Positions 11,296-24,000 of a stretch of 64,000 bases of DNA are shown here, piece after piece. The stretch's first letter is position 1. Each line of letters starts with the position of its first letter. Under the pieces are notes generated by a model. It did not search any database. It was not told the DNA's origin and saw nothing but the letters and a program-made list of their open reading frames with translations. Made by a program: the position numbers and the translations under genes. This DNA comes from Lepeophtheirus salmonis (taxonomy: Eukaryota; Arthropoda; Copepoda; Siphonostomatoida; Caligidae). The stretch is taken from positions 11,831,907 through 11,895,906 of the forward strand of contig NC_092584.1 of NCBI RefSeq assembly GCF_016086655.4, given 5' to 3'.

Positions 11296-11775
11296 TGATG
11301 GGCCAATGAATTGGATTCGGAAATCGGAAAATTGAGCGTTTTTCCTGGAATCAGAATCGGAAATTGCATAGGGAAAATAAAATTAAAGTTGCAATTTCAA
11401 TTCAAATTCATTACTGGTATTTAACAATTTATTACTTTTTTAAATTAAGAGAAAAAAATACGGCCCCCCAAAAAAAAAAAAAAAAAAAATAAAAAAAAAA
11501 GGGAATTTTTGGCTTTTACTAGAAACTTTAATATTTGAAATTTAATTTTTTAAACTTTTTTCCAAGCAAATTTTAAATTTAGGTTTTTTTCAAAAAACCA
11601 ACCCCGCCCCCCTCCCTAAAATATAATACTCTGGACACCCATGATAGCGAAATTGTATTTTCATACTATTATTTAAAATATTAAAGGACCGGAATTGGCA
11701 TCAATAACTTTAAACAGAATTGTATCAAAATCGGTATTGGGGTTGTTTTTTTTATCGTTCCATCACTAATTTTTA
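11296..11775. repeat. GTGATGGGC inverted-repeat element with a nested insertion
   Basis: It begins GTGATGGGC and ends CCATCAC. Subterminal text near both ends contains ATCGGAA or CGGAATTGGCAT-type words, as in the related element at 60796-61420. An A-run plus CCCC-rich block at 11455-11645, ending GGACACCCATG, resembles the CAGGGGCGTCC family and appears inserted inside it. This would be a MITE, possibly hAT-like. The target duplication is unclear. Confidence 0.5.
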
Positions 11776-11945
11776 TATTTCTATCGATTTGTACTGGAAT
11801 CGATGAAATTAATTAAGGACTTGGACTTACAGAAAATGAATTTTTACCACCTCTTTCAATTGAGCCAAAACATCCCAAAGTATTGTAACTGCCTTCCCTA
11901 CAAATATAGATCAATCATTCTTTGATGGCATTATAAATAACCTCT

Positions 11946-12869
11946 TAGTATGAAGTATAGAAAATTTCTTTATGCATAATATGTTTGGAAACATATTTTT
12001 TTTTTTGATTGAACCATTTCCTATTTTATAATATATGAAAAAAAAAAAAAATACAACAACAAACTTTATTTATCAATATGTTGATTTATGTATTTCATTT
12101 TATGCAAAAAGTTAAAAAAAATCACATTTACATAAAGCCAAATATAACCCCTAAAAACATATATACATATTTAAGGTATGTATATATATAAGCGCATGAT
12201 TTAATATGTTATTTAAAAGCATATCAATATACATTAACTTATTACTTTATGCATAAATTACTACTAATTTAAAAGGTATATTATTATACAGGTAATTTAT
12301 AAAGAAAAATTAGTTTTTTTATAGTGTGCAAAAGAAATATTAAGCATTTAATTATTATTTTAATAATGAAAATATTGGAATGACTCTTATATATTTCAGA
12401 ATCAATTAAGCAAGCATATGTAAACTTATCCGGATTTTTTTCAAAACCTAATGTTGGTATTTCTTTGGGTCATTTAGCTACTCCAATATATAAAAATATA
12501 TTTTAGTAACATAAACATTTATTTGCCCTTATCAATTGTTAAAAGTCCTATGCGTCATATTTAAGTTTACACGCAAGATTGTTTTACAAACTTGATTAAA
12601 AACTGATTTGTGAAGACAATTACAAGCAAAAATTAAGTGTATTTCTAGTGAATAACTAAAAAAAGACTTTTTTTGTTCAATATGCCTCCCTCAGCCTCTT
12701 GACAGCCTCCCCCCTTTTTTTAAAGGCCAATAAAACCTTACAGATGTAGTCTTCTGACAAGTCATCCAAGGCAGAATTGATGATGGGCTCCAAAGATCTC
12801 ACTGAGCCATGAGGGGATTGTTACAGGTCAGCTCCTTCAACATTTACCTGCATGTAATAAAATAGAGCA
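11946..12869. other. Unassigned AT-rich DNA
   Basis: No gene is seen. The stretch 12690-12840 is less AT-rich but has no long open frame. Confidence 0.3.
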
Positions 12870-13060
12870 GTGGTGAAGGAAGAGGGGAGTCTGGAGGGGG
12901 TGGGATGGTTGGCATGTAACTCCCCCTTCCCCCGAAAAATAGATATAAAGGAATTTTTTGCCTTTTACTAGACATTTTTTTGTTCAGGATAAAAAATATT
13001 TTCGCACACTTAGAAGTAAAAATTGAAAATTTTTGTGAATAGCTATGGAGTTTCATTTTA
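12870..13060 (-). repeat. G-rich/A-rich repeat of the CAGGGGCGTCC type
   Basis: A GGAGGGGGTGGGATGG block and a CTCCCCCTTCCCCC block are followed by A-rich text with TTGAAAATTTTTGTGAATAG and AGCTATGG words shared with 43140-43690 and 62120-62540. No clear ends were found. Confidence 0.35.
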
Positions 13061-13359
13061 CGAAAAGTTCTTTTGAGGTAACGCTAAAAAAAGTTACCCG
13101 ACTTCTTATATAGGGGATTAAGATCTGGGGCTGGGAGGCCATATATTCATGGACCCATTCAAAAGAAGCTTGCCTCAAGACAACCTCTTCTGTTATTAGA
13201 ACTCAAGCTGTGTTAATTTGTTTTAGTGTAAACTTAAATAAGTATGACACATAGTGTACACATTAGTCTTTATATGTATAAAATAGACTTTCAAAAAACT
13301 AAAATTAATAATTTTCTAAATTTATTCAAAATTAAAAAAGTTATGGGTACAATAAAAGA

Positions 13360-13680
13360 TCGGTGAAAATTGGACTTCTTTTTTTTTCTTCAGGTGCAAA
13401 AAATGGACTTTCAAGGGAATATTGGAGTCGTAGATAAAATATAGTTTGTAGAAATTTATCTATAAATTCATTTGTATTTAAATTTGACACATAATTGTTG
13501 ATGTTTCACTGAAATATCTGTCATTTTCTGCATAATTTTTCAACTTTTTTCAATTTAAAGAAAAATTACTTTTTTTCATCAAATTACAATTTAAGATTGA
13601 CACAAGAAAAAATACCACTAAACGATGTATTTTGTACACAAAAAATTTCAGACCCTAATTAGTTTATTAAAGTATTTTCA
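13360..13680 (+). repeat. Dispersed repeat shared with 35130-35350
   Basis: Ordered matches include TTGCAAAAAA/GTGCAAAAAA, TTTGTAGAAA, ATTCATTTGTATTTAAATTTGACACATAA-like text and ATCTGTCATTTTCTG. The second copy lies in the same orientation at 35130-35350. Confidence 0.6.
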
Positions 13681-13699
13681 AAATTAGACAAAACATGGA

Positions 13700-14290
13700 T
13701 CCTTGCAAATGTGCCTAAAGCAAAACAGCTATCTTCTGTATGGGTCTTTCAAGATGAGACAGATCCAAAAAAAGGTGTTCGTGAGAGAAGCTCATCAAGC
13801 AAAATGGTTGGTTGTTTTTAATCGGTTTGACTGGTTACGTAGCATTAGAGGAACTTAGAACAGTAAATTTCGAGTGGTACACTAAAGTCTTCCAAGGAAT
13901 CCAAAATAAAAAAGAAGAAGAGGAGAATCATTTTTCATTATGACAATGCACTTCAGCTCAAACAAAAAGAGCTTTTTGGCAAGTCAAAACATCGAAGTTA
14001 TGGGGCATCTATCGTACATACCTGATTTAGCACCAAATGACTTTATTCTCTTTCATACATCCAAAATTAACTACGTGATCAGCGTTTTTTCATTACCAGA
14101 ATGAGCCATTGATGGATTCAATGCCTATGTTTTGGAATTACCTGAATACGAATAGATTATTTTTTTTCGATAACTTCAAACGTATGCAAAAGTCTATTGA
14201 TCTCCATGGATAATATTTTCTAAAATAGTAAAGCCAATTTCGCCAGTACCTATTTGTTTTTTCATAATTAGACAAGAAATATAAATAGCA
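13700..14290 (+). mobile_element. Mariner transposase C-terminal half, broken (family B)
   Basis: Frames on the plus strand give VWVFQDETDPKKGVRERSSS, then WYTKVFQGI-like text, RRIIFHYDNA (second catalytic Asp region), MGHLSYIPDLAPNDF (third Asp region) and MQKSIDLHG near the C terminus. This order and wording is typical of the mariner DD34D group. Stops and frameshifts break every block, and the N-terminal DNA-binding half is missing. The 3' end AGCAACCTAAGTAGG recurs in the fragment at 54330-54470. Confidence 0.85.
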
Positions 14291-14745
14291 ACCTAAGTAG
14301 GATGATATATCTCGCATACATGATTCAAAAACACCAATATTATCCGTCTCTATAAAAATACAAGGATTTAAGGAAAGTTGTTGTTCCTCGTTCTCTCTCC
14401 AAGCCCTAGGTTGGCCTTAAATCTCAATTGAGTATCCAGTGTATCACATTATAATTATAAGATTGATCAATAATATCCCATATATAATATATAAAATACG
14501 TTTTTACTTTGTACGTGAAGAAGATGCTCAAGAACTTGATAATAAGAGGGGATAAGTAAAATACACGTTTTGAAGGTCTTTGGATCCATCATTTATCATG
14601 TAACTTTATGGTTATGTATCTTGAAACGTTAGAAACAAACAACCCTAATTACATTTGCAACTGGTGAGATATTATATTTATAATATTAAATTTCAGTGTA
14701 CATAAAGTAAGAAGGAGAAAGAGGGGTGTACATCTAATCATTATC
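14291..14745. other. Unassigned DNA upstream of the second CPR gene
   Basis: No coding feature. Distal promoter elements of the gene at 14821 may lie here. Confidence 0.3.
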
Positions 14746-14749
14746 TTGA

Positions 14750-14790
14750 TATAAATATACTTCTTCGCTCTGGAAGAAGCATCATTCTGC
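14750..14790 (+). promoter_or_regulatory. TATA box and initiator of the CPR gene at 14821
   Basis: TATAAATA lies at 14750-14757, and AAGCATCATTC ends at 14787, placing the likely start near 14784. The initiator word is the same as at the CPR gene at 23910. Confidence 0.7.
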
Positions 14791-14820
14791 TTTTGCCTTA
14801 CCTTTAGATAGGGTCACATC

Positions 14821-15417
14821 ATGTGTATTACTCTTGTAAGTAGGCTCATAATCCAAAAAAATAACAAAAGGTTCATCCCTATCTTTTAGATAATATCAAT
14901 CCTTCTCTTTTACTCAGCAACGATGGCAATGCCCAGGGCCGTAATCGGCTCATATGACATATATTCACACGACTCTTCCCTCCCCTTTTTAAAGAGGGCA
15001 TCAAATGGGCATCCATATATTCAATTAATAGAAAACACCTTCAACCCACCAGGAACCATTGATGGGTCAGGTAACTTTGACTACTCCTTTGTTGCAGAAA
15101 ATGGAATCGAGCAGGAAGGATTCGGGTCTACTAAAATCATAGGAGATACGGAAATTATTGTTATGAAGGGATCTTATAAATATGTAGGTCCAGATGGACA
15201 AACTTATGTTTTGGATTGGTATGCTGATGAGACTGGCTATCATCCCTCTGCTCCTCATCTTCCTCAGGATGTCCCCATCCCTTATCCTGAGATTGCTAAT
15301 GCTGTAGATGCTCAAATTGCATTTGCTGCTACAGAGAAGAGATTTAATGGGAAGGTGGATGTGTATCCCCAAATTAGTCGGCCATATTTGGAGACATCAG
15401 GCTATGGATTGTTTTAA
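14821..15417 (+). CDS. RR-1 cuticular protein (CPR), two exons
   Basis: Predicted CDS is 14821-14835 joined to 14890-15417, giving 180 residues. Exon 1 encodes MCITL and is followed by a perfect GTAAGT donor. The acceptor is TCTTTTAG at 14882-14889. The spliced start MCITLIISILLFYSATMA is a good signal peptide, whereas the ATG at 14923 alone gives none. The mature protein has a short linker, then a chitin_bind_4 domain at about residues 67-130 (NFDYSFVAENGIEQEGFG, GSYKYVGPDGQTYVLDWY, YADETGYHPSAPHLP), then a PIPYPEIANAVDAQIAFAA tail and a distinct C terminus ending YGLF. RR-1 proteins bind chitin in flexible cuticle after secretion from epidermal cells. A second possible acceptor at 14917 would be out of frame. 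Expression is likely tied to moulting, as for the family. That part is not visible in the sequence. Confidence 0.92.
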
Positions 15418-17221
15418 ATCTTACTAAATTTGTTAATTACACCATTTGTTCGATCTATTTGATTAGTTTTTGTTTAATCTGCATACATACAGTGAACACT
15501 TGAGTGGTTTTAAAATTTGTTATTTTATTTGTAATGTTGAGAGAGCATAGTTCATAATGAAAGAAATATAAAGTTTGAGCCGTATGAATTAATGTCATGA
15601 AGTTTCGCCTACAAAAATAATAGATATTAGACAAAATACAGCAATTTATACAAAATAACTACGTATGCTAATTAAAGAGTCTTGCAAAAAACACTATTGT
15701 ATAGTTTCCTCATAAGTGATTATTTTGAAATATGTAAATAAGATATTTTTCGACCATACCGCGAAAAACATGCACCTTTTTGGTCGTTTATGTTCAATAT
15801 ACTTCACAGGGTGCATTAAATATGGGATCCCAGTATGGAAAAATAAAAGGAACGGAAAAGGAACATCATAATTCCAACATTCTGAGGGATATTTGAAACA
15901 AAAATCCCACTCTGTATGTAGTAGGGAAAAGTAATGTATAGTCTAGAATTACTTCGATGTCATTTCTCAATTTTACTCCGAACCCAACAAGAATTACACT
16001 TATTACTCGCGAGCAATCCCTCATTATTACTCTCCGTCTTTCATGAGCACATATACAATAGTTATTACGTTATACTCAAAAAAATAAAGTACAATATTGA
16101 AAAATAAAAATAAATGTCTTTAGGTTGTCCCGTAGAAAAAGGCAATATTGCCTTTTAAAACATGTTTTATACACCTCTGCAATGTGTACAAGGTTTGTTC
16201 CAAAAAGTAAGGTGACATTTCAAATAGCACAGGAAGGTTCATTCTCATTTTTTTTTTATGTTAGGACACTCTCTAAGAATATTTATTTACTGTCTCAGCT
16301 ATATAATAGGTGTATTTTGTTTGTGAGAGGCATAAGGGTTGGAAGTATTTTGCGTGTTTGGCGATTTTTTGTTACTGAAAAATATGGATCAAAGAATTGT
16401 AAAAAATGAAATAAAGTAATCCAAAACACTTGAAACTGTTTCGACTAAAATAAATGTGAATAAGTGGTACAATTCTTCCAAAATGGCCAGGATTTCTTGA
16501 TCAAATGTCAAAGTTTTGCGATTTTTTTTTTCAACTACTGTGGCGTAGTGTATTAGGAGTTCCTAACATAAAAAACCGTGAAAAATATTACGATTGGCCG
16601 CAAACTCTTACTGTTATCTTGAAAATTACTTTTTTAACATTGATGGGGTGTTTTTTAAGCCAATATTTAAATGATTAATTCATGGAAAAATTTGAGCATA
16701 ATCTAATCATTCAAACACTTTTATAATTGAAGCCATAGCTTTATGTTATTTTACATATATTCCAAAATATAGTTTTAATGTCAAGTTATCATTCAAACGT
16801 TACAAAACATTTTTCGGCTTCAAGTTTTTTCATATATAGTACTCAGAATAAATATTTTATTTGTCTTCTAATTAACTTTGTTATTTTTTTATTAAAATCA
16901 ATAAAAAAATTTGCTACATATTAAATACCATGAATGTCAAACAATAATTATCAAAAATTTGATTAAAATTCTGCAACAGTTATTCAAAGATAAAAATTAT
17001 ACAACGACCGAAATGATGTCGTCATGGCAAAACCTTATTTACCAAGTGCTCAAAAAAGACAAGATATCACTTTGTCCTTACAAGTGATTTTTAATGTTCA
17101 ACAAAATATTTCAAGTAATTAAAAAAATAACGATTTATTATTAAATAGATTTATAAAGTATGTTCGTCAACAAATGTAGAATCTTGAACAAAAATCTCAA
17201 TATATTTATTTACTTTTAATA
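15418..17221. other. Unassigned AT-rich DNA
   Basis: 3' flank of the CPR gene, then sequence without recognisable genes or repeat ends. An open frame at 16125-16409 (+) has no domain. Confidence 0.35.
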
Positions 17222-17900
17222 AACTGGGTGGTCCATTGAAATATGTACACTTACTAATTCAAACAATTAATGAAAATTGAGTAATTGAAATTAATTCATA
17301 TTTAAAAATAATAAATCATAAACAATTAGTTGCAAAATAAAACAAACTTTAGCTTACGCACAAGTCAATCACACTTGAACGTGATTGACGAATTTCCATT
17401 CGCGCACTTCCAGCAGTTGAGTATATCCAAGACCACCATCTATGCCCTCAATATGTCCAAACCGTTAAAGAAGAAGATGTGCCTTGTCACAAACGGCCAA
17501 ACTGGACCCAGAGGAATGAAAGAAAACAGCCTCAATGTTTCACACAAGACTTTTGAGAGCTATTAAAAAAGAGGGTGGAGAGCCCACTTTTGACAACAGC
17601 AATGAGAGAACCCATCCTCTCTTTCGAGTTCTTTAGAACACGTTTTTGACAATTTTGGCTCCCTGATGCCTACCCCCTTCACATCACCTTTTGGATGCAT
17701 GTGGAGAGGAAGGCCTGAAGTGTACCTCATCCAAACGCCAAATTTTAAAAGAGTAAGGGGATTAAATATAGATTTTAAAAAATTAAGAAATTTTAAGAAT
17801 AATTTCCGATGTAACATTCCTCTGGTAATCCATTGGGATGGTAAAATGATGAACATGAACAAGGCTCCACATGATTACTTGAGTACTAGTCCCCAAATTC
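17222..17900 (+). mobile_element. Tc1/mariner relic, family C copy 1
   Basis: The 5' end reads CTGGGTGGTCCATTGAAAT, the terminal repeat shared with 26411 and (inward) 36441. A GACTTGAACGTGAT-like block near 17370 marks the start of the transposase region, with FQQLSISKTTIY as part of the helix-turn-helix. Near 17660 the frame gives PDAYPLHITFWMHVERKA, equivalent to the SPDxNPLDYxxWxHVExKA block that holds the third catalytic Asp. The first two Asp blocks are deleted and frames are broken. Confidence 0.7.
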
Positions 17901-18109
17901 CCCAAAGGGTCTTTAATTGATTTCTTGGATATATATTGGCCACAATATGACCCCTATAAAAAAATGTATTAATTTCCTAATATTTTATTGTAATGATCAC
18001 TTTTTTCTACTTTAAATGCAATTTGTGGGACCTAAAAATGGTTAATAAAAATAGTTTGTTGATATAAATTGACGATAATTTGTTGTTGAAAATTAAAAAT
18101 GTAATCAGT

Positions 18110-18490
18110 TACAGCTTTTATAAACAAATTGTACAATTTACAATTTATTCGTCTTAATATGCATTATTCAATTACAACATTGACCATTCTAAGGATAAAA
18201 TATAAACTGATAACATCATTTATTTTGGGCACTTAAATTTACATGTTGAGTATGTATTTTAAGTATTATAACTCATGCAATTTGAACTTCATAATGTGGC
18301 ATGATATAATTATATTTTAGTAATTTTTATAAAAATAGTCAAAAATTATATAATTAATATACTGATTATCTATAGAATAATCAATTACTGCATAATCCCT
18401 ATCATAAGGACTGTAAATCCTTCATTAAAAACTATTTATATCATTTTTTGTTGAAATTTGTAGAGAACAGATAGAAATTGACGATAAATC
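18110..18490 (+). repeat. GTACAAGTTAC-type MITE, old copy
   Basis: Order of shared words with 52828-53174: TTCGTCTTAA, TTGGGCA, TTTGAACTT, ATAATGTG, GACTGTAAATCCTTCATT and a TCATTTTTTG end block. Its terminal repeats are degraded. Confidence 0.55.
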
Positions 18491-21400
18491 GTCGTTGAAG
18501 ATTTAAAAAAAAAAGAGATTAAAAGATTAAAAATATAATTTACACTCAATTAAAAAAAATCTATTTAGCTTGCTATTGTGTTGACAGGCCAAATATGATA
18601 TTTGCTTATATGGAAGGTATATAATACATTGTATTTAAGATACATGCGCAAAATTTGCCAATTGATAATGAATATATCAAACAATAAACATTTTTTCGGA
18701 TCATTTCATACATGGTAAAACACTCATTTTGCAAACAAAAAATGTATGACCAAATCGATTTTATAATCGTGTTCCATTGTTTCTTGTTTTATGTATGTGG
18801 CATACTAAGCATCATCTTTAGGTTGGAAAAAGTCGATTATACGTAATCTTTTAGTCTATATCTTTCTAAATATAAATGAAGAAAAAAAAATTAATACTTA
18901 CTTTATAATTATTGATACACTTTATGACATAAAGGTATTGAACCTTCTTTTTCAAGCTTTAGGAGATTGCTTTAATTTTTACACATATCAGTGGTGCATC
19001 AAACTTGCTTAAAAGACTTCTCAAAATTTACAATTTTGACTCCTTCATTAACCATGAAATGAACAAGCAGACTCAAAGCTATAAGCCGAGTGACAAAACG
19101 CCATTTATAAAAAAAGATTATTTGTCTACCTGAAATCTATCTATTTTGCAAAATGACGATTTTTCTTATTCCAAAGACGACGTAACTTTATAATTTTTGT
19201 CCTCATGACCTATGCAGTGTTTTATTCCCATAGATTTTCAACTTTTTTTAAAAATTCGATTACAACTAGTGGGAAAAGAGTTGTCACATGCTTTTAAAAT
19301 GGCATTGCCCTGCAAAGTCATATTTTCGTTGCACATCTCGATCAAATAATTAAAAAAGCAAGGTCTCATTATGTAATTAATATAGATACTTATAAATAAA
19401 CATATCTATATGATGTACAGATACCAAATTAATAGCCGATTCTGGTTCCGATACCATTTTTATGACCAACTCTTATTTTTTATTTCGTACAAAGGAATTT
19501 CATAAAGAAATAACAAAATTATTAACTTTTTTTAATGTTTAAACTTTATTAATTCTGTGTGGAACAAAATCATAAATTTATCAATCATAATTTGATAATA
19601 AATTTTAATTTTTTTAAATGTATTCTTTTCCGTGCAGAGGAGTTAAATTATTTCTGTTTGCCTCATACAAGGGAGTTTGACGCTGCAATTTGCCTCACTG
19701 ATAAAAGAAAACAATTACGACACTGGCAATAGGATATTTTTCTATCATTTTACTAGTTGAGCCCACGTGAGATCAAATGGTTTTGAACTGTTTATAGTTC
19801 CTAACTGAGTTATATATGCTTGATCTAGGAATTGAATTATGTGTAAGCCAGTGCTTGAGTCCGCAATTGTATCTTTTTAAAATGAATCCGGGACACATAC
19901 TGATGACTCAATCATGACTCAGAAAATATGGACTCGACTTCAGTTCTGTTATAAACAATATTATTCAACAAACATACAAAAAAAAAATATATATTTACTT
20001 AACAAGTTACTTAATAATTTTTGAATAAACCACTGAACCCACCTCTTATCGTTATGCACTTTTTGAACCATACATGATACAATTCAAATGTATGAGGTAC
20101 TCAAAATGTTGTTATTCCTAAATTTTTACTTTCAAGTAAAAATGTTCTGTACCAACTTGCAAATTTGAATAATTCTTCTCTGTATTCCCTTACGTTTTAC
20201 TTTTTTATTTCCATATTGTATACGATAAATTAACTAATACAATGGAATTTAGAATGGGCACTCGAGAGTTGGGACAAAACATCCGGATGAAATTAAATTA
20301 AGTTAGTTATGTATCTCAATTTGTGACAAAGTTGTTGTCGATTATACATTTTTTTTACTTTTTGTGTAACCTTGCAGTACGAATTTGACCTATCAAAATT
20401 TAATGACCTCTTACCGTGACCATATATAGTCTTCTTAAAAAATTTAATACAAATTGATCCTAGTGACTAACAAACAAACAAGCAGAGGCCAAAACAGAAC
20501 ATTCGTTTAACTTTGTTGTAGAGGTAAAAAAAAAAGATATTTTTATGTAATTATTTTGAATATACCATTTATTTAACTCAAAAATCCCTTTTATCATTGT
20601 CAGTTAAGTAAGTATTTATTTTTGTTTGACGAATACACATGAAATAAAATTGTACAAATATAAGGCAACGAACACAACCACACAACGGGATATTTTGTAC
20701 TAATAGAGCAGATTCTAAAATCTAATTTACATTAAAATTTTGTTCACTAATATTTTTTTTGCACGTTAAGCTGATGTATTTCCACTTGCTTAGGTGGGCT
20801 AGAAAAGGGGCATGTCCAGTGTAGTCTTGTACAATGAGTTTAAATTTTTCTCTTCCGAGCTTGATACACTTCGACTTCGGCTTATTAAGCATAGTAACCG
20901 TATGTTCCATACTTTGATCTTTTTTATATTGGGCACAACAATATTGATAGAAAAAGTCATGAATTTATATCATTGTCATCAATTAGTACTCAATTTAGGG
21001 ATTGGGGTTTTTTTACTCCAAAAGCAAATTTTTTGAAATGTGTTAATTTTATGCACTAAATATATCAACTATGATCCCCCAGATGCCGTCTCCATCAATT
21101 TTGATGCAATTTATTACATCAATGCAAACATAGTATACCTTGATATTCGATCAAATATGTGAGCCATTTCAAGTGTTGAAAGAATTGATCGAAGTTTTAT
21201 GAAAAGTGTAGAAATAGCGCTTATCCTAAAATTTATGTGCCCAGAGACATCGGTGTCCCATAAATTCAATATTGATAACTGTGCTTGCTTTTAAAACTGC
21301 ATTTTTGTTTGATAGCTTAGAAGTCAAATTATTCATCAAAAGTGTTTTTGAATATTTGGTAAGATTGTGAATGTTATCACTTTTACACTTATTAAAAAAT

Positions 21401-22019
21401 TAACATCAAATATTTACAAATTATTATTTCTGACTGAAACTTTATATCAATTAAATTTATGTTTTAGGTATATATCATGTATGTATACTGAGATTTCTAA
21501 TTTTAAAATATTTTAAATTTCTAATATTTAAATTAGAACTTATTCATGTTTGAATTCTTTGAGAGACCTTTGCCCCTTTGGGTGTGAAAGAAGGTTTTTT
21601 GGTCAACTAAACAACTAGTGAATTATAGTTTTCTTGAGCAAAATATCCTTTGTTGTGTTTAATTTTAATTCAGATGAATGAAATATATATTTGATGAAAA
21701 ATCAAAATAACTAAAATATTTGTCCAGTTTAAGGGTTGTCTTACGAGAGTGATCCAAATTGTACTGTTCTCTGTGAAGTAGATTGAAGAGAAGAAGAAAA
21801 TATCTCCGAAAAAGAGATTTCGACAATAAAAACCATGACTTGCAATTATTTTTTAAACTCTGAGACAAACATACACGTTTGTTTGAAAAAAATTAAAAAG
21901 ATTGCAATTTCAAAAACGATTAAAGGTCTCCAAAGCTGCCTAAATGAATTAACAAGAGTATTTCAAACATACTCCGACTATTTTAGGGGATATCAATAAA
22001 AATACAACCTCTATCGATA
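18491..22019. other. Unassigned AT-rich DNA
   Basis: No gene was recognised in 3.5 kb. A fragment near 19430 (GCCGATTCTGGTTCCGATACC) resembles the ends of the GATGGGC element family. TGACC-rich text near 20380-20470 resembles 8880-8960. The frames at 20722-21036 and 21665-21868 lack domains. Confidence 0.35.
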
Positions 22020-22300
22020 GGAACGTCCTAAGGATTCTATTTCAGGAGGGGGAGTGGCTTGGTTTAAAAAATAAAAAAATCCAATGCTATAAAAGAAACG
22101 GCAAAAAAATTTCAAATATTACATTCTTTGTATTAAAAATTTAAAAAATCTAAAGTTGTTTACAAAAATAAATTTTTTTGGAAAAATGTTTCAAAAATTA
22201 AGTCTTAATATTATTCTTTTGAAAACAAAATTCAAACATAGAAAAATAAATTGAAAAAAAATTTTATGGAACTTTTTTTCTTAATTCCATATTTATTCAC
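22020..22300 (+). repeat. A/T-rich element with GGAGGGGGAG block
   Basis: GAACGTCCTAAGGATT, then GGAGGGGGAGTGGCTTGG and long A/T text with TTCAAA words, resembles 6230-6420 and 62095-62540. This is the same presumed hAT-like family. Confidence 0.4.
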
Positions 22301-22444
22301 AACAATTTTTTTTTTTTTTCTCGGTTACATAATTTGGCCAAATGGCCTTTTTTTTGTAAGATTAATGTTAAAAATACTGCTATTTTTGTATGTAAAATTT
22401 TTTCATACTGACCTTAAAAACTTATACTAGAAAGAAACAATTTC

Positions 22445-22735
22445 TTAATATGGCGCCCTAGCAAGACGGAACACCTTCCCATACTACAAAATCTGTGCAA
22501 GAGTTTTGCCAAACCAATTTTGAGCACTTTTGAAGCAAGAACAACTGGCACCTTCTTCCCAATATCTCAACGTAGTGGAAAGGGAGGTTTGTGTGACTTC
22601 CTACTGCAGCGTCAACGACTAGAAGGCCTACATAGTATCTGCATGGGACAAATTGTCAAAGGAGACTATCCCTACGTCTGAGAGCTGTAGTTTCCGTAAA
22701 CTGTTACTCATTTTGAAGGAAATTTCATTCTGATT
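22445..22735 (+). mobile_element. Probable Tc1-like transposase C-terminal remnant
   Basis: The text is less AT-rich than its surroundings. Frames give FCQTNFEHF followed by WHLLPNIS, which fits the (N)F..(W).W.P.SPDLN stretch of Tc1-like transposases, then VVEREVCVTSYCSV-like and AWDKLSKETI-like text after frame changes. All frames are broken. Identification is tentative. Confidence 0.4.
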
Positions 22736-23261
22736 ACAGTTATATAATTAAGTTTCGCAAAATATATATTTGAGTACTTTCTTGGCTGTTAAAGTTGTTC
22801 ATAGACTTATTTTATAATAATTCCACAGTTAATTTGGAAAAGTTGGCAAATTAAGAACAGTTTTTGACTTTACTCCTGTTTCTTTTTGTTACTAAAAATT
22901 GAGTGATGCCTGAGGGAACTTCAGGGAAGCATTTGACTTTTTTGAAATTTCGATCAACAATGTTCATTTTGGTGCACGATTTTAACGAGTTGGGAAAAAA
23001 GTCAGCCTTGCATCGAGTGGTACGACTACTAATGACGTTATGTTTGCAAATTCAATATATATGTGGGTATTATACTATATAAAATGTCTTACAAAAATAA
23101 TTAACACACTTTTTTCAATCAGAGAATTGAATTGAATATTTTTCAACAAATTTTATTAAAATAAGAAAAATAAATAGATCAAATAAAAGAATAGAATTTT
23201 TTTTCATTAATTAAACAAAAAATATAAACCATTCAATAAATAAAAGAACCAAAAAAGATTT
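22736..23261. other. 3' flank of the CPR gene at 23262
   Basis: A minus-strand AATAAA (plus-strand TTTATT at 23152-23157) lies about 105 nt after the stop codon and is a plausible poly(A) signal. Nothing else was seen. Confidence 0.4.
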
Positions 23262-23910
23262 TTAATTATTAAATCCATATTTGGAAATGACTCGATCATT
23301 GTACATTTGCTTGTTAAGACTAATTCCGTTATACGAACCATCGTCGTAGTCGTTGGGATTCGCGGCAGCAAAGGCAATTTGAGCAGCTACAGCATCAGCA
23401 ATCTCAGGATAGGGGATTGGAACATCCTTTGGGAGATGTGGAGCAGAAGGATGATAGCCAGTCTCATCTGCATACCAATCCACAACATAGGTTAGTCCAT
23501 CAGGACCCACATATTCATAAGATCCCTTCATCACCACGACTTCAGTGTCTCCAATGACCTTTGTTTTCCCTACTGCCTGTTGACGAATCCCATTCTGGGA
23601 CTCAAAAGCATAGTCAAAGTTACTTGAGCCATCCAGAGTTCCAGGTGCATTATAGTTGCTGCTTAAGATCTTGATGTAAGGTCGATTGCCTAGGAAGGAG
23701 TTGGATCCAGCATTGCTGTTTGAGTAGGAATTACTTGCAGATCCAAACCCATATGAAGTGAGAGGAATATCTCGCTTCTTTACATCCTCTGCAACCACAA
23801 GGACTGCAGCATATCCAAAGAGAATAAGGCAGGACAACTAAGAGTAAAAAATGGTGTTAAAATCTATAACTATTCAATTTTGCATTGAACTCAATTACTT
23901 TTGACTTCAT
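23262..23910 (-). CDS. RR-1 cuticular protein (CPR), two exons
   Basis: Exon 1 is 23899-23910 (ATG AAG TCA AAA, MKSK) with a GTAATT donor. The intron is 23838-23898 (61 nt) and ends CTCTTAG. Exon 2 is 23262-23837. The protein is 195 residues. MKSKLSCLILFGYAAVLVVA is a clear signal peptide split by the phase-0 intron. A Ser/Asn/Gly-rich linker follows (about residues 34-56), then chitin_bind_4 at about 76-130 (NFDYAFESQNGIRQQAVG, KGSYEYVGPDGLTYVVDW, YADETGYHPSAPHLP), the PIPYPEIADAVAAQIAFAA block and a PNDYDDGSYNG tail. It is secreted and expected to bind chitin in the exoskeleton. The domain and tail are nearly identical at DNA level to the gene at 27756, while the N-terminal half differs. 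Confidence 0.95.
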
Positions 23911-23960
23911 TTTATTATTTGCTGTAGTTAATTCTACTTCTTCTTCGGGGGTTCAATGAT

Positions 23961-24000
23961 GAATGATGCTTCAATTGAGGAGAAGAAGGGTTTATATATA
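23961..24000 (-). promoter_or_regulatory. TATA box and initiator of the CPR gene at 23910
   Basis: On the minus strand TATATATAAA spans 24000-23991, and AAGCATCATTC ends at 23961, about 33 nt downstream. The initiator matches that of the gene at 14821. Confidence 0.7.

Noticed and set aside
14923..15417. CPR gene starting at the ATG at 14923
   Set aside because: It would lack a signal peptide. A perfect donor/acceptor pair upstream gives an in-frame secreted N terminus from 14821.
17563..17920. Overlapping open frames on both strands
   Set aside because: They are fragments of the family C transposase relic and its antisense, not separate genes.
23307..23495. Open frame antisense to the CPR gene (and 27855-28139, 40846-41136, 15067-15372)
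   Set aside because: All are antisense reflections of the conserved CPR domain and arise from its codon use.
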